Position numbers and translations under genes: made by a program
Shown: positions 54,208 to 64,000 of the stretch, piece by piece
Layout of the letters: every line of letters starts with the position of its first letter
Position numbering within the stretch: position 1 is the stretch's first letter
Source: Oceanicella sp. SM1341
GTDB lineage: Bacteria > Pseudomonadota > Alphaproteobacteria > Rhodobacterales > Rhodobacteraceae
Assembly: GCF_003448965.1 (NCBI RefSeq)
Contig: NZ_QRGC01000003.1
Span: forward strand, 62,001-126,000
Direction of reading: 5' to 3'
Length of the DNA stretch: 64,000 nucleotides
Notes under the pieces: model-generated
Told to the model about the DNA's origin: nothing
The model's input: only the letters and a program-made list of their open reading frames with translations
The model's database searches: none

Positions 54208-55092
54208 ATGGACCGTATCCCAGCCAGCGACCAGACGCCGTTCGGAGACCATGCCCTGCCCGGCGTGGTCGATTCGCTTAGGCGGATGGCCGATCACATG
54301 CCCGAGGGCCGTGTCGGCCTCTGGGGGGTGTCGCTGCTGCGCAAGCTCTGCCTTGCCGGGCGCGAGGCGCCGTTCGACGTCACCGTGTTCGGCAGCCAGA
54401 AGGTGCGCCTCCACCCGGCCGACAACCGCTGCGAGAAGCGCGCCTTCGCCGGCATCCACCTGTGGGACGCCGAGGAGCGCGCCTTCCTCGACCGTGCGGT
54501 GGCCGGGGCCGAGGGCGATTTCTGCTTCGTCGATGCCGGTGCGAACGTGGGACTCTACACCCTCTCGGTGCGCGCCGCCTGCCAGGCCCGGGGCATCGCC
54601 CTGAAGGCCGTGGCGGTGGAGCCCGACCCGGTGAACGCCGCGCGCCTCACCTTCAACCTCGCCGCCTCCGGTGCGGCGGAGGTGGTGCATGCGCCCGTGG
54701 CGCTCGGCGCCGAGGAGGGCAGCGTGCGCTTCGCCTCCGGCGGCCTCTCGAACCGCGGCGAGGCGCGCGTGGCCGAGACCGGCGATTTCGAGGTGCCGAT
54801 GCGGCCGCTGCTGGACGTGGTGCGCGACGCGGGCCTGCCCCGGATCGACGCGATGAAGATGGATATCGAGGGGGTGGAGCTGCCGGTTCTCACCGCCTTC
54901 CTCAACACTGCCCCCGTGGCCCTCTGGCCCGGGCATGTGGTTCTCGAAACCGGCCGAGGGCCCGAGAGCGAGCCGGTGCGCCTGCTCGTCTCCCGCGGCT
55001 ACGCTCCCGTGCTGCGCACCGGGATCAACACCATTCTCAGCCTGCAGGCCCGGCCTGCACGGCAGCAGGAGCCGACCGATGTCGAAACGTGA
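54208..55092 (+). CDS. FkbM-family methyltransferase
   Basis: 294 residues. The SAM-binding motif [16 protein letters not shown] (about 110-125) and the acidic [12 protein letters not shown] strand, plus the [13 protein letters not shown] block near 215, define the FkbM O-methyltransferase family, which modifies sugars, lipids or polyketides. It lies between dnaK and dnaJ, overlapping the latter by 14 nt, so it is translated from the heat-shock transcript. AAGGGG lies upstream of the ATG. The target is unknown. Confidence 0.85.
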   Translation: MDRIPASDQTPFGDHALPGVVDSLRRMADHMPEGRVGLWGVSLLRKLCLAGREAPFDVTVFGSQKVRLHPADNRCEKRAFAGIHLWDAEERAFLDRAVAGAEGDFCFVDAGANVGLYTLSVRAACQARGIALKAVAVEPDPVNAARLTFNLAASGAAEVVHAPVALGAEEGSVRFASGGLSNRGEARVAETGDFEVPMRPLLDVVRDAGLPRIDAMKMDIEGVELPVLTAFLNTAPVALWPGHVVLETGRGPESEPVRLLVSRGYAPVLRTGINTILSLQARPARQQEPTDVET

Positions 55093-56224
55093 TCTCTACG
55101 AAATCCTCGGGGTGGCGAAATCCGCCTCCGAAGCCGAGCTGAAGAAAGCCTACAAGAAGAAGGTCATGGAGCTTCACCCGGACCGTAACCGCGACAACCC
55201 CGACGCGGAGACGAAGTTCAAGGAGGTGAACGAGGCCTACGACATCCTCAAGGACAGCCAGAAGAAGGCGGCCTACGACCAGTTCGGCCACGCGGCCTTC
55301 GAGGGCGGCATGGGCGGCGGCGGGCGCGGGCCCGGCGGCGCCGATTTCTCCTCGGCCTTCTCGGACGTGTTCGACGACCTGTTCGGCGATTTCATGGGCG
55401 GCGGCCGTGGCGGCCGGCGCGGCGCCGGCCCGCGCGCCACCCGCGGCTCGGACCTGCGCTACAATCTCTCGATCTCGCTGGAAGAGGCGATGTCGGGCAA
55501 GCAGGCCAGCCTGCAGGTGCCCGGCTCCACCGCCTGCGACGCCTGCTCGGGCACCGGGGCCGCCGGCGGCACCGAGCCCAGCACCTGCCCCACCTGCTCG
55601 GGCATGGGCAAGGTGCGCGCGCAGCAGGGCTTCTTCACCATCGAGCGCACCTGCCCCACCTGTGCGGGCCAGGGCCAGATCATCAAGAACAAGTGCACCG
55701 AATGCGGCGGCTCCGGCCGGCAGGAGCGCGTGCGCTCGCTGAACGTGAACATCCCCGCGGGCGTGGAGACCGGCACCCGCATCCGCCTCGCCGGCGAGGG
55801 CGAGGCCGGCCTGCGCGGCGGCCCGGCGGGCGATCTCTACATCTTCATCCAGGTGGCCGAGCACCCGATCTTCGAGCGCGACGGCCAGAACCTGCACTGC
55901 CGGGTGCCGCTGTCGATGGTCACCGCCTCGCTGGGCGGCGAGATCGAAGTGCCCACGCTCGACGGCGGCCGCACCAAGGTGAAGGTGCCGGAGGGCGTGC
56001 AGTCCGGCAAGCTGCTGCGCCTGCGCGGCAAGGGCATGCCGGCGCTGCGCGGCGGCGCGGCGGGCGATCTCTACCTCGAACTGGCGGTGGAAACCCCGGT
56101 GAACCTCTCCACCCGGCAGAAGGAGCTCATCCGCGAGTTCGAGAAGGCCGGGCGCGACAACAACCCCGAGGCGACCGATTTCCTCTCGAAGGTCAAGCGC
56201 TTCTGGGACGGCATGACCAACTGA
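55079..56224 (+). CDS. dnaJ: Chaperone protein DnaJ (Hsp40)
   Basis: 381 residues. The J domain (about 1-70) has the essential HPD in [11 protein letters not shown] Gly-rich linker follows (about 75-120), then the zinc domain with four CxxCxGxG-type repeats ([32 protein letters not shown]) and two beta-barrel substrate domains. The start lies inside the FkbM gene, with CAGGAG about 7 nt upstream. Confidence 0.97.
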   Translation: MSKRDLYEILGVAKSASEAELKKAYKKKVMELHPDRNRDNPDAETKFKEVNEAYDILKDSQKKAAYDQFGHAAFEGGMGGGGRGPGGADFSSAFSDVFDDLFGDFMGGGRGGRRGAGPRATRGSDLRYNLSISLEEAMSGKQASLQVPGSTACDACSGTGAAGGTEPSTCPTCSGMGKVRAQQGFFTIERTCPTCAGQGQIIKNKCTECGGSGRQERVRSLNVNIPAGVETGTRIRLAGEGEAGLRGGPAGDLYIFIQVAEHPIFERDGQNLHCRVPLSMVTASLGGEIEVPTLDGGRTKVKVPEGVQSGKLLRLRGKGMPALRGGAAGDLYLELAVETPVNLSTRQKELIREFEKAGRDNNPEATDFLSKVKRFWDGMTN

Positions 56225-56288
56225 GCCCTTCCCGCGCCGCGCGGCGCGGCGGCTTCCCGCCTGCGGCGCGCGCGGGCGCGCGCGGGCC

Positions 56289-56594
56289 TCAGCGGCGCAG
56301 GCGCTTCACGTTGGCGGAGGTCTTGCGGCCCACGGGGGCGAGCGCGGCCTCGACGATGCGGGCCGGGCTGCCGCCGCCGAGCGCCGCCCCGGCCGCGGCG
56401 TTCACCGATTTCACGAAGGTCTCGTGCTTCTCCGTCACCATCCGGCTCATTTCCGTGCTGGTGATGGTGCCGCTCACCATCAGCATGTTGCGCCGCATGA
56501 TCACCTCGCCGGCCGAAACGGCGATGGCGAGGTTGAGCTGCCCGATCTTGAGCGCGTCCTGGTAGAGGGAAAGACCGTCGAGGAGAGAGAACAT
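56289..56594 (-). CDS. Small phasin-like conserved protein
   Basis: 101 residues, mostly helical and Ala-rich, without signal peptide or membrane segment. It contains EVIMRRNMLM, then SRMVTEKHETFVKSVNAAAG and a basic C-terminus (SANVKRLRR). The composition and helix pattern (E-K-x-x-F-x-x-S-x-x-x-A-A) resemble small phasin-type proteins common in Rhodobacterales that associate with polyhydroxyalkanoate granules, but I cannot assign it firmly. GGAG lies 8 nt before the ATG. Two TGC-N3/4-GCA sites in its promoter support the phasin idea. Confidence 0.6.
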   Translation of the reverse strand: MFSLLDGLSLYQDALKIGQLNLAIAVSAGEVIMRRNMLMVSGTITSTEMSRMVTEKHETFVKSVNAAAGAALGGGSPARIVEAALAPVGRKTSANVKRLRR

Positions 56595-56614
56595 CTGGGT
56601 GCTCCGGGTTATTG

Positions 56615-56642
56615 TGCACCGCACTATAGATGTGCGTGTGCA
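56615..56642. promoter_or_regulatory. Two PhaR-like sites upstream of the phasin-like gene
   Basis: TGC-ACC-GCA at 56615-56623 and TGC-GTGT-GCA at 56633-56642, 21-48 bp upstream of the phasin-like ATG. PhaR of Rhodobacter and Paracoccus recognises CTGC-N3/4-GCAG-type sites near phasin genes. The outer C/G bases are missing here, so the match is partial. Confidence 0.4.
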
Positions 56643-56698
56643 AATAATCCAGTAACAGGCCCCCGGGTTCCCTGCATGGCCGCTGCCCGGATTCGGCC

Positions 56699-56727
56699 TT
56701 GCATCCGCCGGGGCGGAGGCGTATAGA
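56699..56727 (+). promoter_or_regulatory. Sigma-70-type promoter of the rimP-nusA-infB operon
   Basis: TTGCAT at 56699-56704, a 17-bp spacer, and TATAGA at 56722-56727. This is the best housekeeping promoter match in the window. Transcription would start near 56734, giving a 90-nt leader. Confidence 0.65.
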
Positions 56728-56780
56728 CGTCTCCAACAGCGGCGGGAGGCCTCCGGGGCCTTCCACCACCGGGAAGACGA

Positions 56781-56803
56781 ACGGGCCGCGAGCCCGTTTT
56801 TTT
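56781..56803 (+). terminator. Terminator/attenuator in the rimP leader
   Basis: Stem ACGGGC/GCCCGT (56781-56786 and 56792-56797), 5-nt loop, then a run of seven T. It lies between the promoter at 56699-56727 and the rimP start at 56824, with no gene ahead of it, so it is best read as a leader attenuator and not as the end of another transcript. A GC-rich upstream segment (56741-56772) could form a competing structure. Confidence 0.6.
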
Positions 56804-56823
56804 GTTTTCGGAGAAGGACGCCC

Positions 56824-57411
56824 GTGACGGATCTGGTTGCCAAAGCAGCATTCGACCGCAAGCTGGCCGAGCTCCTGCGCCCCACGGTGGAGGGCATGGG
56901 CTTCGGCCTCGTACGCCTGCGGCTGATGTCGGGAAAGAAGACCACCCTGCAGATCATGGCCGAGAGGCCGGATGGCAGCATGGAGGTGGAGGATTGCGCG
57001 AACCTCTCGCGCGCGCTCTCCGCCGTTCTCGACGTCGAGGACCCCATTCAGGGGGAATACAACCTGGAAGTCTCCTCCCCCGGCATCGACCGGCCCCTCA
57101 CCCGCCTGGCGGATTTCGACCGCTGGCAGGGCTGGGAGGCGAAGCTGGAGACCTCCGAGCTCATCGAGGGCCGCAAGCGCTTCAAGGGCATTCTCGCCGG
57201 GATCGAGGGCACCGAGGTGCTGATCGAGATCGACGAGGGCACCATCGGGCTCGAGTTCGACTGGCTGTCGGACGCCCGGCTGGTGCTCACCGATGACCTG
57301 ATCGCGGAATCCCTCAAGGGCCGCACCGGCTTCGACGAAGCCGAATTCGACGAGGTCGTGGAGACCGACGATGATGAACCCGATGAACCCGAACGGCGGG
57401 AGGATGCATAG
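56824..57411 (+). CDS. rimP: Ribosome maturation factor RimP
   Basis: 195 residues. RimP assists late assembly of the 30S subunit. Core signatures: [17 protein letters not shown] near the start, [15 protein letters not shown] and [12 protein letters not shown] near 80, and the C-terminal SH3-like half with [11 protein letters not shown] tail. A GTG start at 56824 with AAGGA upstream. First gene of rimP-nusA-ylxR-infB; the nusA ATG follows the stop directly. Confidence 0.94.
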   Translation: MTDLVAKAAFDRKLAELLRPTVEGMGFGLVRLRLMSGKKTTLQIMAERPDGSMEVEDCANLSRALSAVLDVEDPIQGEYNLEVSSPGIDRPLTRLADFDRWQGWEAKLETSELIEGRKRFKGILAGIEGTEVLIEIDEGTIGLEFDWLSDARLVLTDDLIAESLKGRTGFDEAEFDEVVETDDDEPDEPERREDA

Positions 57412-59049
57412 ATGAGCTCGACTGTCAGTGCCAACCGGCTTGAACTGCTCCAGATCGCCGACGCGGTCGCGCGCGAGAAGCTGATCGACCCGGAGCTGGT
57501 CATCGAGGCGATGGAAGACAGCCTCGGCAAGGCGGCGCGCTCGCGCTACGGCGCCGAGTACGACATCCGTGCGCATATCGACCGGCGCTCGGGTGAGCTC
57601 TCCATGTCCCGCGTGCGCGAGGTGGTCGAGGAAGTGGAGAATCACTTCACCGAGATGACCCTCGAGGAGGCCCGGGCGAAAAACCCCGAGGCCGAGATCG
57701 GCTCCATCATCGCCGACCCGCTGCCCACGCTCGACCTCGGCCGCATCGCCGCGCAGTCGGCCAAGCAGGTCATCGTGCAGAAGGTCCGCGAGGCCGAGCG
57801 CGAGCGCCAGTTCGAGGAATTCAAGGACCGCGTCGGCACCATTATCAACGGCGTGGTGAAGCGCGTGGAATACGGCAACGTCATCGTCGACGTGGGCCGG
57901 GGCGAGGCGATCATCCGCCGCGACCAGATGATCCCGCGCGAGGCCTACCGCAACGGCGACCGCATCCGCGCCTTCGTGAAGGACGTGCGCCACGAGACCC
58001 GTGGTCCGCAGATCTTCCTCTCGCGCACCGCGCCGGAGTTCATGGCCGCCCTGTTCAAGATGGAAGTGCCGGAGATCTACGACGGCGTCATCGAGATCAA
58101 GGCCGTCGCGCGTGACCCCGGTTCCCGCGCCAAGATCGGCGTGATCTCCTACGACCATTCGATCGACCCCGTGGGTGCCTGCGTGGGCATGCGCGGCAGC
58201 CGCGTGCAGGCCGTCGTGGCCGAGCTGCAGGGCGAGAAGATCGACATCATTCCCTGGACCGAAGACACCGCGACCTTCCTGGTGAACGCGCTGCAGCCCG
58301 CAGAGGTCTCCAAGGTGGTGATCGACGAGGACAGCGAGCGCATCGAGGTCGTCGTGCCCGATGACCAGCTCTCGCTCGCCATCGGCCGCCGCGGCCAGAA
58401 CGTGCGCCTCGCCTCCCAGCTCACCGGCTGGGACATCGACATCATGACCGAGGCCGAGGAGAGCGAGCGCCGCCAGGCCGAGTTCGCCGAACGCTCCAAG
58501 ATGTTCATGGATTCGATGAACGTCGACGAGATGGTGGCACAACTTCTCGTGTCCGAGGGGTTCACATCGCTCGAAGAAGTCGCATATGTCGAAATGGACG
58601 ATCTGCTGTCCATCGACGGTTTCGACGAGGAGACCGCCGAGGAACTTCAGGCCCGCGCCCGCGAGAGCCTCGAGGAACTCAACAACCAGGCGATGGAAAA
58701 GGCCCGCGAGCTTGGCGTCGAGGAGAGCCTGTTCTCCTTCGAGGGGCTCACGCCGCAGATGCTGGTGGCGCTCGGCTCCGAGGGCATCAAGACCCTCGAG
58801 GACTTCGCCACCTGTGCCGACTGGGAGCTGGCCGGCGGGTATACCACGGTCGACGGCAAGCGCGTGAAGGATGACGGCATCCTCGAGGCGTTTGACATGT
58901 CGCTCGAAGAGGCGCAGACCCTCGTCATGTCCGCGCGCCTCGCGCTCGGCTGGGTGACCGAGGAAGACCTCGCGGCCCAGGCCGAGGCGGAAGAGGCCGA
59001 GGCCTCCGCCGAGGACGGCGACGACACGCAGGAGGCGGCCGGGGCCTGA
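57412..59049 (+). CDS. nusA: Transcription termination/antitermination factor NusA
   Basis: 545 residues. NTD (about 1-130) binds RNA polymerase; S1 domain (135-200, [21 protein letters not shown], split), then KH1 and KH2 (residues 200-345, with [13 protein letters not shown] and [13 protein letters not shown]). The C-terminal portion has two helix-hairpin repeats with an acidic Glu/Ala tail. NusA controls pausing and termination. It abuts rimP with no gap. Confidence 0.96.
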   Translation: MSSTVSANRLELLQIADAVAREKLIDPELVIEAMEDSLGKAARSRYGAEYDIRAHIDRRSGELSMSRVREVVEEVENHFTEMTLEEARAKNPEAEIGSIIADPLPTLDLGRIAAQSAKQVIVQKVREAERERQFEEFKDRVGTIINGVVKRVEYGNVIVDVGRGEAIIRRDQMIPREAYRNGDRIRAFVKDVRHETRGPQIFLSRTAPEFMAALFKMEVPEIYDGVIEIKAVARDPGSRAKIGVISYDHSIDPVGACVGMRGSRVQAVVAELQGEKIDIIPWTEDTATFLVNALQPAEVSKVVIDEDSERIEVVVPDDQLSLAIGRRGQNVRLASQLTGWDIDIMTEAEESERRQAEFAERSKMFMDSMNVDEMVAQLLVSEGFTSLEEVAYVEMDDLLSIDGFDEETAEELQARARESLEELNNQAMEKARELGVEESLFSFEGLTPQMLVALGSEGIKTLEDFATCADWELAGGYTTVDGKRVKDDGILEAFDMSLEEAQTLVMSARLALGWVTEEDLAAQAEAEEAEASAEDGDDTQEAAGA

Positions 59050-59066
59050 CCCGGCCGGAAGGCAGA

Positions 59067-59726
59067 ATGACCCGGGGCGGTCGCACCAAGGATCGGGACG
59101 GCCCCGAAAGACGCTGCATCGCGACCGGCGCCTCAGGCGATACCGGCGCGATGATCCGTTTCGTGGTCGGGCCCGACGCCGAGATCGTTCCCGATCTGGC
59201 CGAGCGCCTGCCCGGCCGGGGCATATGGCTCACCGCCAGCCGCGAGGCGCTGGCGAAGGCCGTGAAGAAGAACCTGTTCTCCCGCGCAGCGCGGCAGCAG
59301 GTACGCGTACCGGAGGGGCTCCCAGAGGCGCTCGAAGCGCTCGTCGCCCGCCGGCTGATCGACCATCTGGCCCTCGCCCGCAAGGCAGGGCTGGCACTTG
59401 CCGGGCATGACAAGGTGAAGGCCCGGCTGAAATCGGGGCCCGTCGGCGCACTCATCGAGGCGTCGGACGGATCCGAGCAAGGAAGAGCCAGGCTGCGGCC
59501 CATGGCCGGCGATGCCCCGCGCATCGCCTGTCTGACCGGGTCCGAATTGGGTTTGGCATTTGGACGCGATCATGTGATACATGCGGCGCTCGACGCCGGC
59601 GGGGTCACGGATCGGATCCTGAGAGAAGCAGCCCGGCTTTCCGGGCTCCGAGACTGTGCAGCGCCATCCGGGCCGCTGCAACATGATGATGACGGGGCCA
59701 AGGACGGGCCCGAAGCGATAGGTTGA
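59067..59726 (+). CDS. ylxR: YlxR-type RNA-binding protein fused to an L7Ae-like domain
   Basis: 219 residues. The N-terminal ~90 residues form YlxR (DUF448), with the RRCIATG motif and PGRGIWLT. The C-terminal part (about 95-200) has [21 protein letters not shown] and resembles the L7Ae/L30e RNA-binding fold. The two-domain form is usual in alphaproteobacteria, whereas Firmicutes keep them as two genes. Conserved position between nusA and infB; GGAAGG lies before the ATG. A role in translation or ribosome assembly is inferred. Confidence 0.88.
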   Translation: MTRGGRTKDRDGPERRCIATGASGDTGAMIRFVVGPDAEIVPDLAERLPGRGIWLTASREALAKAVKKNLFSRAARQQVRVPEGLPEALEALVARRLIDHLALARKAGLALAGHDKVKARLKSGPVGALIEASDGSEQGRARLRPMAGDAPRIACLTGSELGLAFGRDHVIHAALDAGGVTDRILREAARLSGLRDCAAPSGPLQHDDDGAKDGPEAIG

Positions 59727-59727
59727 C

Positions 59728-62484
59728 ATGAGCATGAGTGACACCACTGGCGGCGACAACAAGGGCGGCAAAATGGGGCCTCGGGGCTCTGGCGACCGAG
59801 TGCGCCAGAGCTTCTCCCACGGCCGCTCGAAATCCGTCGTGGTCGAGAAGAAGCGCAAGTTCAATCTTGCGCCGAAACCGGGCGCGGCTCCTGCCGCTCC
59901 GGCGGAGGCCAGGCCAGCGGCGGCGAAACCCGCGGCGGCCCCGGCTGCACCTTCTTCCACGTCCGGCAGCGCCGCACCGGCCGCCCCGCAGGGCCAGGCC
60001 CGGCCAGCCTCCGGCGGCCAGGCGCAGCCTTCCGGCCGCGCGCCGTCCGGCGGCGGCGCCCGTCCTGCCGGTGGCAGCTCGGCCAAGCCGCGCGGCCGCG
60101 TGCAGGGCAAGGGGCAGATGCTCCGCACCCTTTCCGAGGAAGAATACGCCCGCCGGCTGAAGGCGCTCGAGGCCGCGAAGGCCAACGAGGCCGACCGGCG
60201 CAAGCGTGAAGCCGAGGAAGAGCAGCGCCGCATCGAGGAGATGGACAAGCTCCGCGAGGAGAAGGAGGCCCGCGAGCGCGAGGAGCGTGAGCGCGAGATC
60301 CGCCGCGAGCGCGAGGAAGCCGCCGCACGCGAGGCCGCCGAGGCCGAGGCGAAGCGCGTCGAGGAGGAGAAGGCCCGCACCGAGGCGAAAGCCGCCCGTG
60401 CCGCCGCCACCGCCAAGACCGCCGATCCCGCCGCCGTGCCGGGCCGCGCCCCGCGCGGCACCGAGGTTCCGGGCGACGACCGCGCGCCGCGCGGCGCCAC
60501 CCCTGTCCCGGCCCGGCGCGAGCGCCCGGCAGGCGGCGACGACCGTCCCGGTGGCAAGGCCGCCAAGGGCGCCGACCGCCGCAACACCGGCAAGCTCACC
60601 ATCAACCAGGCGCTTGCTGGGGGTGACGGTGCCGGTCGCCAGCGCTCGATGGCGCAGATGCGCCGCCGCCAGGAGCGCGAGAAGCGCAAGATGTTCGGCT
60701 CCAACGAGCCGCGCGAGAAGGTCGTGCGCGACGTGCAGCTGCCGGACGCCATCACCGTCCAGGAGCTCGCCAACCGCATGGCAGAGCGCACCGCGGACGT
60801 GGTGAAATGGCTGATGCAGAACGGCATCATGGCCACCCAGAACCAGACGATCGACCCGGACACCGCCGCGCTGATCATCGAGGAGTTCGGCCACAAGGTC
60901 GTGCGTGTCTCGGACTCGGACGTGGAAGACGCGATCGAGACCACCGAGGACTCGGCGGACAGCCTGAAGCCGCGCGCCCCGGTGGTGACCATCATGGGCC
61001 ATGTCGACCACGGCAAGACCTCGCTGCTCGACGCGATCCGCAAGACCTCCGTGGTCTCGGGCGAGGCCGGCGGCATCACCCAGCACATCGGCGCCTACCA
61101 GATCACCATCGATTCCGGCGCGAAGATCACCTTCCTCGACACGCCGGGCCACGCCGCCTTCACTTCCATGCGGGCCCGTGGCGCGCAGGTGACGGACATT
61201 GTGGTGCTGGTGGTCGCGGCCGATGACAGCGTCATGCCGCAGACCATCGAGGCCATCGCCCATGCGAAGGCCGCCGGTGTGCCGATGATCGTGGCGATCA
61301 ACAAGACCGACAAGCCCGATGCCGATCCGCAGCGGGTGCGCGTGGAGCTGCTGCAGCACGAGGTCGTGGTGGAAGCCATGTCCGGTGACGTGCTCGACGT
61401 CGAGGTCTCCGCCCACACGGGCAAGGGGCTCGACGTGCTGCTCGAGAACATCGCCCTGCAGGCCGAGATCCTCGATCTGCGCGCCAACCCGGACCGCCCG
61501 GCGGAAGGCGCGGTCATCGAGGCCAAGCTCGACACCGGCCGCGGCCCCGTGGCCACGGTCCTCGTCCAGCGCGGCACGCTGCGCCGCGGCGACGTCTTCG
61601 TCGTCGGCGAGCAGTGGGGCAAGGTACGCGCCCTGATGAACGACCAGGGCGAGCGGGTCGACGAAGCCGGGCCTTCGGTTCCGGTGGAGGTGCTCGGCCT
61701 GCACGGCACGCCCGAGGCCGGCGACACGCTCAACGTGGTCGAGAGCGAGGCCAAGGCCCGCGAGATCGCCGACTACCGCTCCCGCGTCGCCAAGGAGCGC
61801 CAGGCTGCCGCCGGTGCCCGCGGCTCGCTCGAGACCCTTCTCGCCCAGGCCAAGGCCGACTCCAATGTCGCCGAGCTGCCGATCGTGGTGAAGGGCGACG
61901 TGCAGGGTTCGGTCGAGGCGATCGTCCAGGCGATGGAGAAGGTCGGCAACGACGAGGTTCGCGTCCGGGTGCTGCACTCCGGCGTGGGTGCCATCACCGA
62001 GTCCGACGTGACCCTCGCCGAGGCGAGCAATGCGCCGATCATCGGCTTCAACGTCCGCGCCAACGCCCCGGCCCGCGAGTCCGCGAACCAGAAGGGCGTC
62101 GAGATCCGCTACTACTCGATCATCTACAACCTCGTGGATGACATCAAGGCAGCGGCCTCGGGCCTGCTCTCGCCGGAGGTGAAGGAAACCTTCATCGGCT
62201 ACGCGGCGATCAAGCAGGTGTTCAAGGTGACGGGCGTCGGCAAGGTTGCCGGTTGCGAGGTCACCGAGGGCGTTGCCCGCCGCGACGCGGGCGTCCGCCT
62301 GCTGCGCGACAACGTGGTGATCCACGAGGGCAAGTTGAAGACGCTGAAGCGCTTCAAGGACGAGGTCCGCGAGGTCCGGGCCGGCCAGGAATGCGGCATG
62401 GCCTTCGAGAACTACGAGGACATCCGCGAAGGCGACGTCATCGAGATCTTCACCACCGAGGAGGTCGAGCGCACGCTCGACTGA
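59728..62484 (+). CDS. infB: Translation initiation factor IF-2
   Basis: 918 residues. A long N-terminal region (1-330) is low-complexity Ala/Pro/Arg/Glu with a coiled-coil part near 140-215. The G domain follows: [17 protein letters not shown] at about 423, DTPGHAAF, and NKTDKPD. Domains II-IV end in VERTLD. IF-2 brings initiator tRNA to the 30S subunit. The ATG lies one base after the ylxR stop and is followed by a strong terminator, closing the operon. Confidence 0.97.
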   Translation: MSMSDTTGGDNKGGKMGPRGSGDRVRQSFSHGRSKSVVVEKKRKFNLAPKPGAAPAAPAEARPAAAKPAAAPAAPSSTSGSAAPAAPQGQARPASGGQAQPSGRAPSGGGARPAGGSSAKPRGRVQGKGQMLRTLSEEEYARRLKALEAAKANEADRRKREAEEEQRRIEEMDKLREEKEAREREEREREIRREREEAAAREAAEAEAKRVEEEKARTEAKAARAAATAKTADPAAVPGRAPRGTEVPGDDRAPRGATPVPARRERPAGGDDRPGGKAAKGADRRNTGKLTINQALAGGDGAGRQRSMAQMRRRQEREKRKMFGSNEPREKVVRDVQLPDAITVQELANRMAERTADVVKWLMQNGIMATQNQTIDPDTAALIIEEFGHKVVRVSDSDVEDAIETTEDSADSLKPRAPVVTIMGHVDHGKTSLLDAIRKTSVVSGEAGGITQHIGAYQITIDSGAKITFLDTPGHAAFTSMRARGAQVTDIVVLVVAADDSVMPQTIEAIAHAKAAGVPMIVAINKTDKPDADPQRVRVELLQHEVVVEAMSGDVLDVEVSAHTGKGLDVLLENIALQAEILDLRANPDRPAEGAVIEAKLDTGRGPVATVLVQRGTLRRGDVFVVGEQWGKVRALMNDQGERVDEAGPSVPVEVLGLHGTPEAGDTLNVVESEAKAREIADYRSRVAKERQAAAGARGSLETLLAQAKADSNVAELPIVVKGDVQGSVEAIVQAMEKVGNDEVRVRVLHSGVGAITESDVTLAEASNAPIIGFNVRANAPARESANQKGVEIRYYSIIYNLVDDIKAAASGLLSPEVKETFIGYAAIKQVFKVTGVGKVAGCEVTEGVARRDAGVRLLRDNVVIHEGKLKTLKRFKDEVREVRAGQECGMAFENYEDIREGDVIEIFTTEEVERTLD

Positions 62485-62513
62485 TCCGGGGCAGGATCGA
62501 GACAATTCGAAAA

Positions 62514-62539
62514 GGGCGCCGGCCACCGGCGCCCTTTTT
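62514..62539 (+). terminator. Intrinsic terminator after infB
   Basis: Perfect 9-bp arms (62514-62522 and 62526-62534), a 3-nt loop, then TTTTT. The end of the rimP-nusA-ylxR-infB transcript. Confidence 0.92.
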
Positions 62540-62984
62540 CCTTATTCCGGGTCCCCGCGCCGCCGCCCCGCCTCGCGGTGACATCCGGGCACCCTGCCTC
62601 CCCGCGCGGAGGCAGCATGTTCGGCAGTCCGCCTATTGCCTGCAGGGCGCCGACCGCGAACCCGAGGCGGCCACCTCCCGACCTCGCAGCTTGCCGGAAG
62701 CCGGGAGCACGAGCCCCCCCGAGGGCGGAAAGGCGGGACAGACGGCGCGCGTGATCCGGGCTTCAGCGCCGCCGCGAACATGTGCCAACCAGGGTGCGAG
62801 CCCGTCACGCACCGCCCCGCGGGGAGGTGCGCCTGCCTCGGAGGGGGCTGAAGCCCCCGCCTCGGGAGGCGCGTCGGGCCCGTGCCGGGCCCTTCCGGCC
62901 ACGTCACCGGCCGCGCCCGCCCCCGGCCGGAGCGTGGCGGGGCGGGCGGGTGGGCGACACGCTCCGGACGGGGGCGGGCGCGGC
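62540..62984. other. 445-bp spacer without recognised gene
   Basis: GC-rich DNA between two converging transcripts. Candidate frames are Arg/Pro/Gly-rich and unlike real proteins. A few inverted repeats are present (for example near 62800-62880), none with a T-tract. Nothing further can be supported. Confidence 0.45.
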
Positions 62985-64000
62985 TCAGCGCTCGGTGAAT
63001 TTCAGCTCGATGCGGCGGTTGCGGGCCCTCGCCTCCGGCGTGGTGCCGGTGTCGATCGGCTGGTACTCCCCGAAGCCGTTGGCCGAGAGCCGGTCGGCGG
63101 GGATGCCCTCGTCGTCGATCAGGAAGCGCACCACGGAGAGGGCCCGGGCCTGGCTGAGCTCCCAGTTGTCGGCGTAGCGGCCGCCGCGCAGCGGGGTGTC
63201 GTCGGTGTGGCCGTCGACGCGCAGGATCCAGTCGATACCGTCCGGGATCTGCTGCGAGACGTCGCGGATCACCTCCGCCACCCGGGCGATCTGGGTCTTG
63301 CCGGCCTCGGAGAGATCGGCCGAGCCGGGCGGGAACAGGATCTCGGAGGAGAACACGAACCGGTCGCCGACGATCTCCACCCCCGGCCGGTCCTCGAGGA
63401 TCTCGCGGGTGCGGGCGAAGAACTCGGAGCGGGCGCGGCGCAGGTCCTTCGCTTCCGCCTCCAGCCGCTCGCGCTCGCGCGCCTCCAGCTCGGCGCGGCG
63501 GCGCTGCTCCTCGGCCACCTGGGCGAGGGCGGAGTTGAGCTGGGTGCCGAGGCTCTCGATCTGCACCTGCCGGTCGGAATCGCGCTCGGCGGCGGCGTCG
63601 AGCGTGGCCTGCAGGCTGGAGAGCTGGCGGCGCAGCTCCAGCGTCTGCTGGTTGAGCAGCGCGATGCGCTTCTGGTCCTCGCTCGCCGCGGCGCGCTGCC
63701 GGGCCAGCAATTCATTCGCCTTCGCCACCGCGGCGCGGCGCCGCTCCAGCTCGCTGCGGTCATCGGCGCGGGCGGTCTCGAGCTGGGTGCGCGCGGCATC
63801 GGCGGCGGCGAGCAGGGCCAGCGTCTCCTCCGCCTTCCTGCGCTGCTCCTCCAGCGCGAGGGTCATCGCGGTGAGCTCGGACTGCGAGTTCTCCAGCTTC
63901 TCGCGCAGCTCGCGCGCGGCGGCGGCCTCGGCGGCGGCGAGCTTCTCCTGGTCGGTGAGCTTCGCCTCCAGCCCGGAGACCTGCTCGGCGCTCTCCTCGC
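62985..64000 (-). CDS. OmpA/MotB-like envelope protein with long coiled coil (partial)
   Basis: About 338 residues lie in the window; the N-terminus runs off the right edge, with open frame to the last base. The first ~210 residues seen are a Glu/Arg/Ala-rich coiled coil. The C-terminal ~120 form an OmpA-like peptidoglycan-binding domain: FSSEILFPPGSADLS, RVDGHTDDTPLRGG, NWELSQARALSVVRFL, and ANGFGEYQP, ending NRRIELKF. Such proteins in Rhodobacterales usually begin with a membrane anchor and look like MotB without being tied to flagella. It probably links the inner membrane to peptidoglycan. Confidence 0.85.
   Translation of the reverse strand, partial: EESAEQVSGLEAKLTDQEKLAAAEAAAARELREKLENSQSELTAMTLALEEQRRKAEETLALLAAADAARTQLETARADDRSELERRRAAVAKANELLARQRAAASEDQKRIALLNQQTLELRRQLSSLQATLDAAAERDSDRQVQIESLGTQLNSALAQVAEEQRRRAELEARERERLEAEAKDLRRARSEFFARTREILEDRPGVEIVGDRFVFSSEILFPPGSADLSEAGKTQIARVAEVIRDVSQQIPDGIDWILRVDGHTDDTPLRGGRYADNWELSQARALSVVRFLIDDEGIPADRLSANGFGEYQPIDTGTTPEARARNRRIELKFTER

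Noticed and set aside
51015-54209. A 1,064-codon open frame on the minus strand over dnaK and the crotonase gene
   Set aside because: Long antisense frames opposite Hsp70 genes are a known artefact; this one has the same non-natural composition and spans several real genes.

Overview
The window looks like chromosomal DNA of a GC-rich alphaproteobacterium, most likely of the Rhodobacterales (Rhodobacteraceae/Paracoccaceae). This rests on the gene families and their order: two Rhodobacter-type porins in tandem, a DUF3576 lipoprotein followed by leuS-lptE-holA, rimP-nusA-ylxR-infB, a RibA with an extra N-terminal half, a CenR-like response regulator next to xthA, and a CioAB oxidase beside an Rrf2 regulator. 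No rRNA, CRISPR array or intact insertion sequence was seen. One tRNA (Ala, anticodon CGC) is present.

Layout. 0-9 kb: aspS, a DODA-type dioxygenase, a CPBP membrane protease, an LCAT-like lipoprotein, the two subunits of a 3-oxoacid CoA-transferase, a Tat-exported isochorismatase-fold hydrolase and a polytopic membrane protein. 9-16.5 kb: a ferric-siderophore uptake island, with four overlapping ABC genes diverging from a TonB-dependent receptor, plus an AraC regulator. 16.5-21 kb: a decayed integrase beside tRNA-Ala, yggT and DUF167, then a persulfide-dioxygenase-like enzyme and a SulP transporter. 20.7-24 kb: an NsrR-like regulator divergent from cioAB and a 34-residue DUF2474 protein, with a 23-bp dyad between them.

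24-35 kb holds the most unusual content, a one-direction catabolic cluster: agmatinase-family hydrolase, nitrilase-family hydrolase, HpaB-type monooxygenase, Rieske oxygenase, a flavin reductase fused to a LysR effector domain, RidA, DUF1028, a LysR regulator, an acetylpolyamine amidohydrolase and an ArgE-type deacylase. The likely theme is oxygenase-dependent breakdown of a nitrogenous aromatic or an acylated amine. The substrate cannot be read from the sequence. A 17-bp palindrome of LysR type precedes the HpaB-like gene. The fused reductase and the LysR protein carry related sensor domains, so one ligand may control both transcription and reduced-flavin supply.

36-40 kb: urease accessory genes ureD, ureE, ureF and ureG, but no ureA, ureB or ureC. 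A glutathione S-transferase sits where they would normally be. 40-64 kb is mostly housekeeping: holA, lptE, leuS, DUF3576, the porin pair, a YggS-type PLP protein, an L,D-transpeptidase, ribA, a response regulator, xthA, an enoyl-CoA hydratase, dnaK-FkbM-dnaJ behind a probable RpoH promoter, a small phasin-like gene, and the rimP-nusA-ylxR-infB operon with a terminator in its leader. An OmpA/MotB-like envelope gene runs off the right end.

Most long open frames on the opposite strand are GC-driven shadows and are not annotated. Family names come from recognising conserved motifs by eye; no database search was possible.
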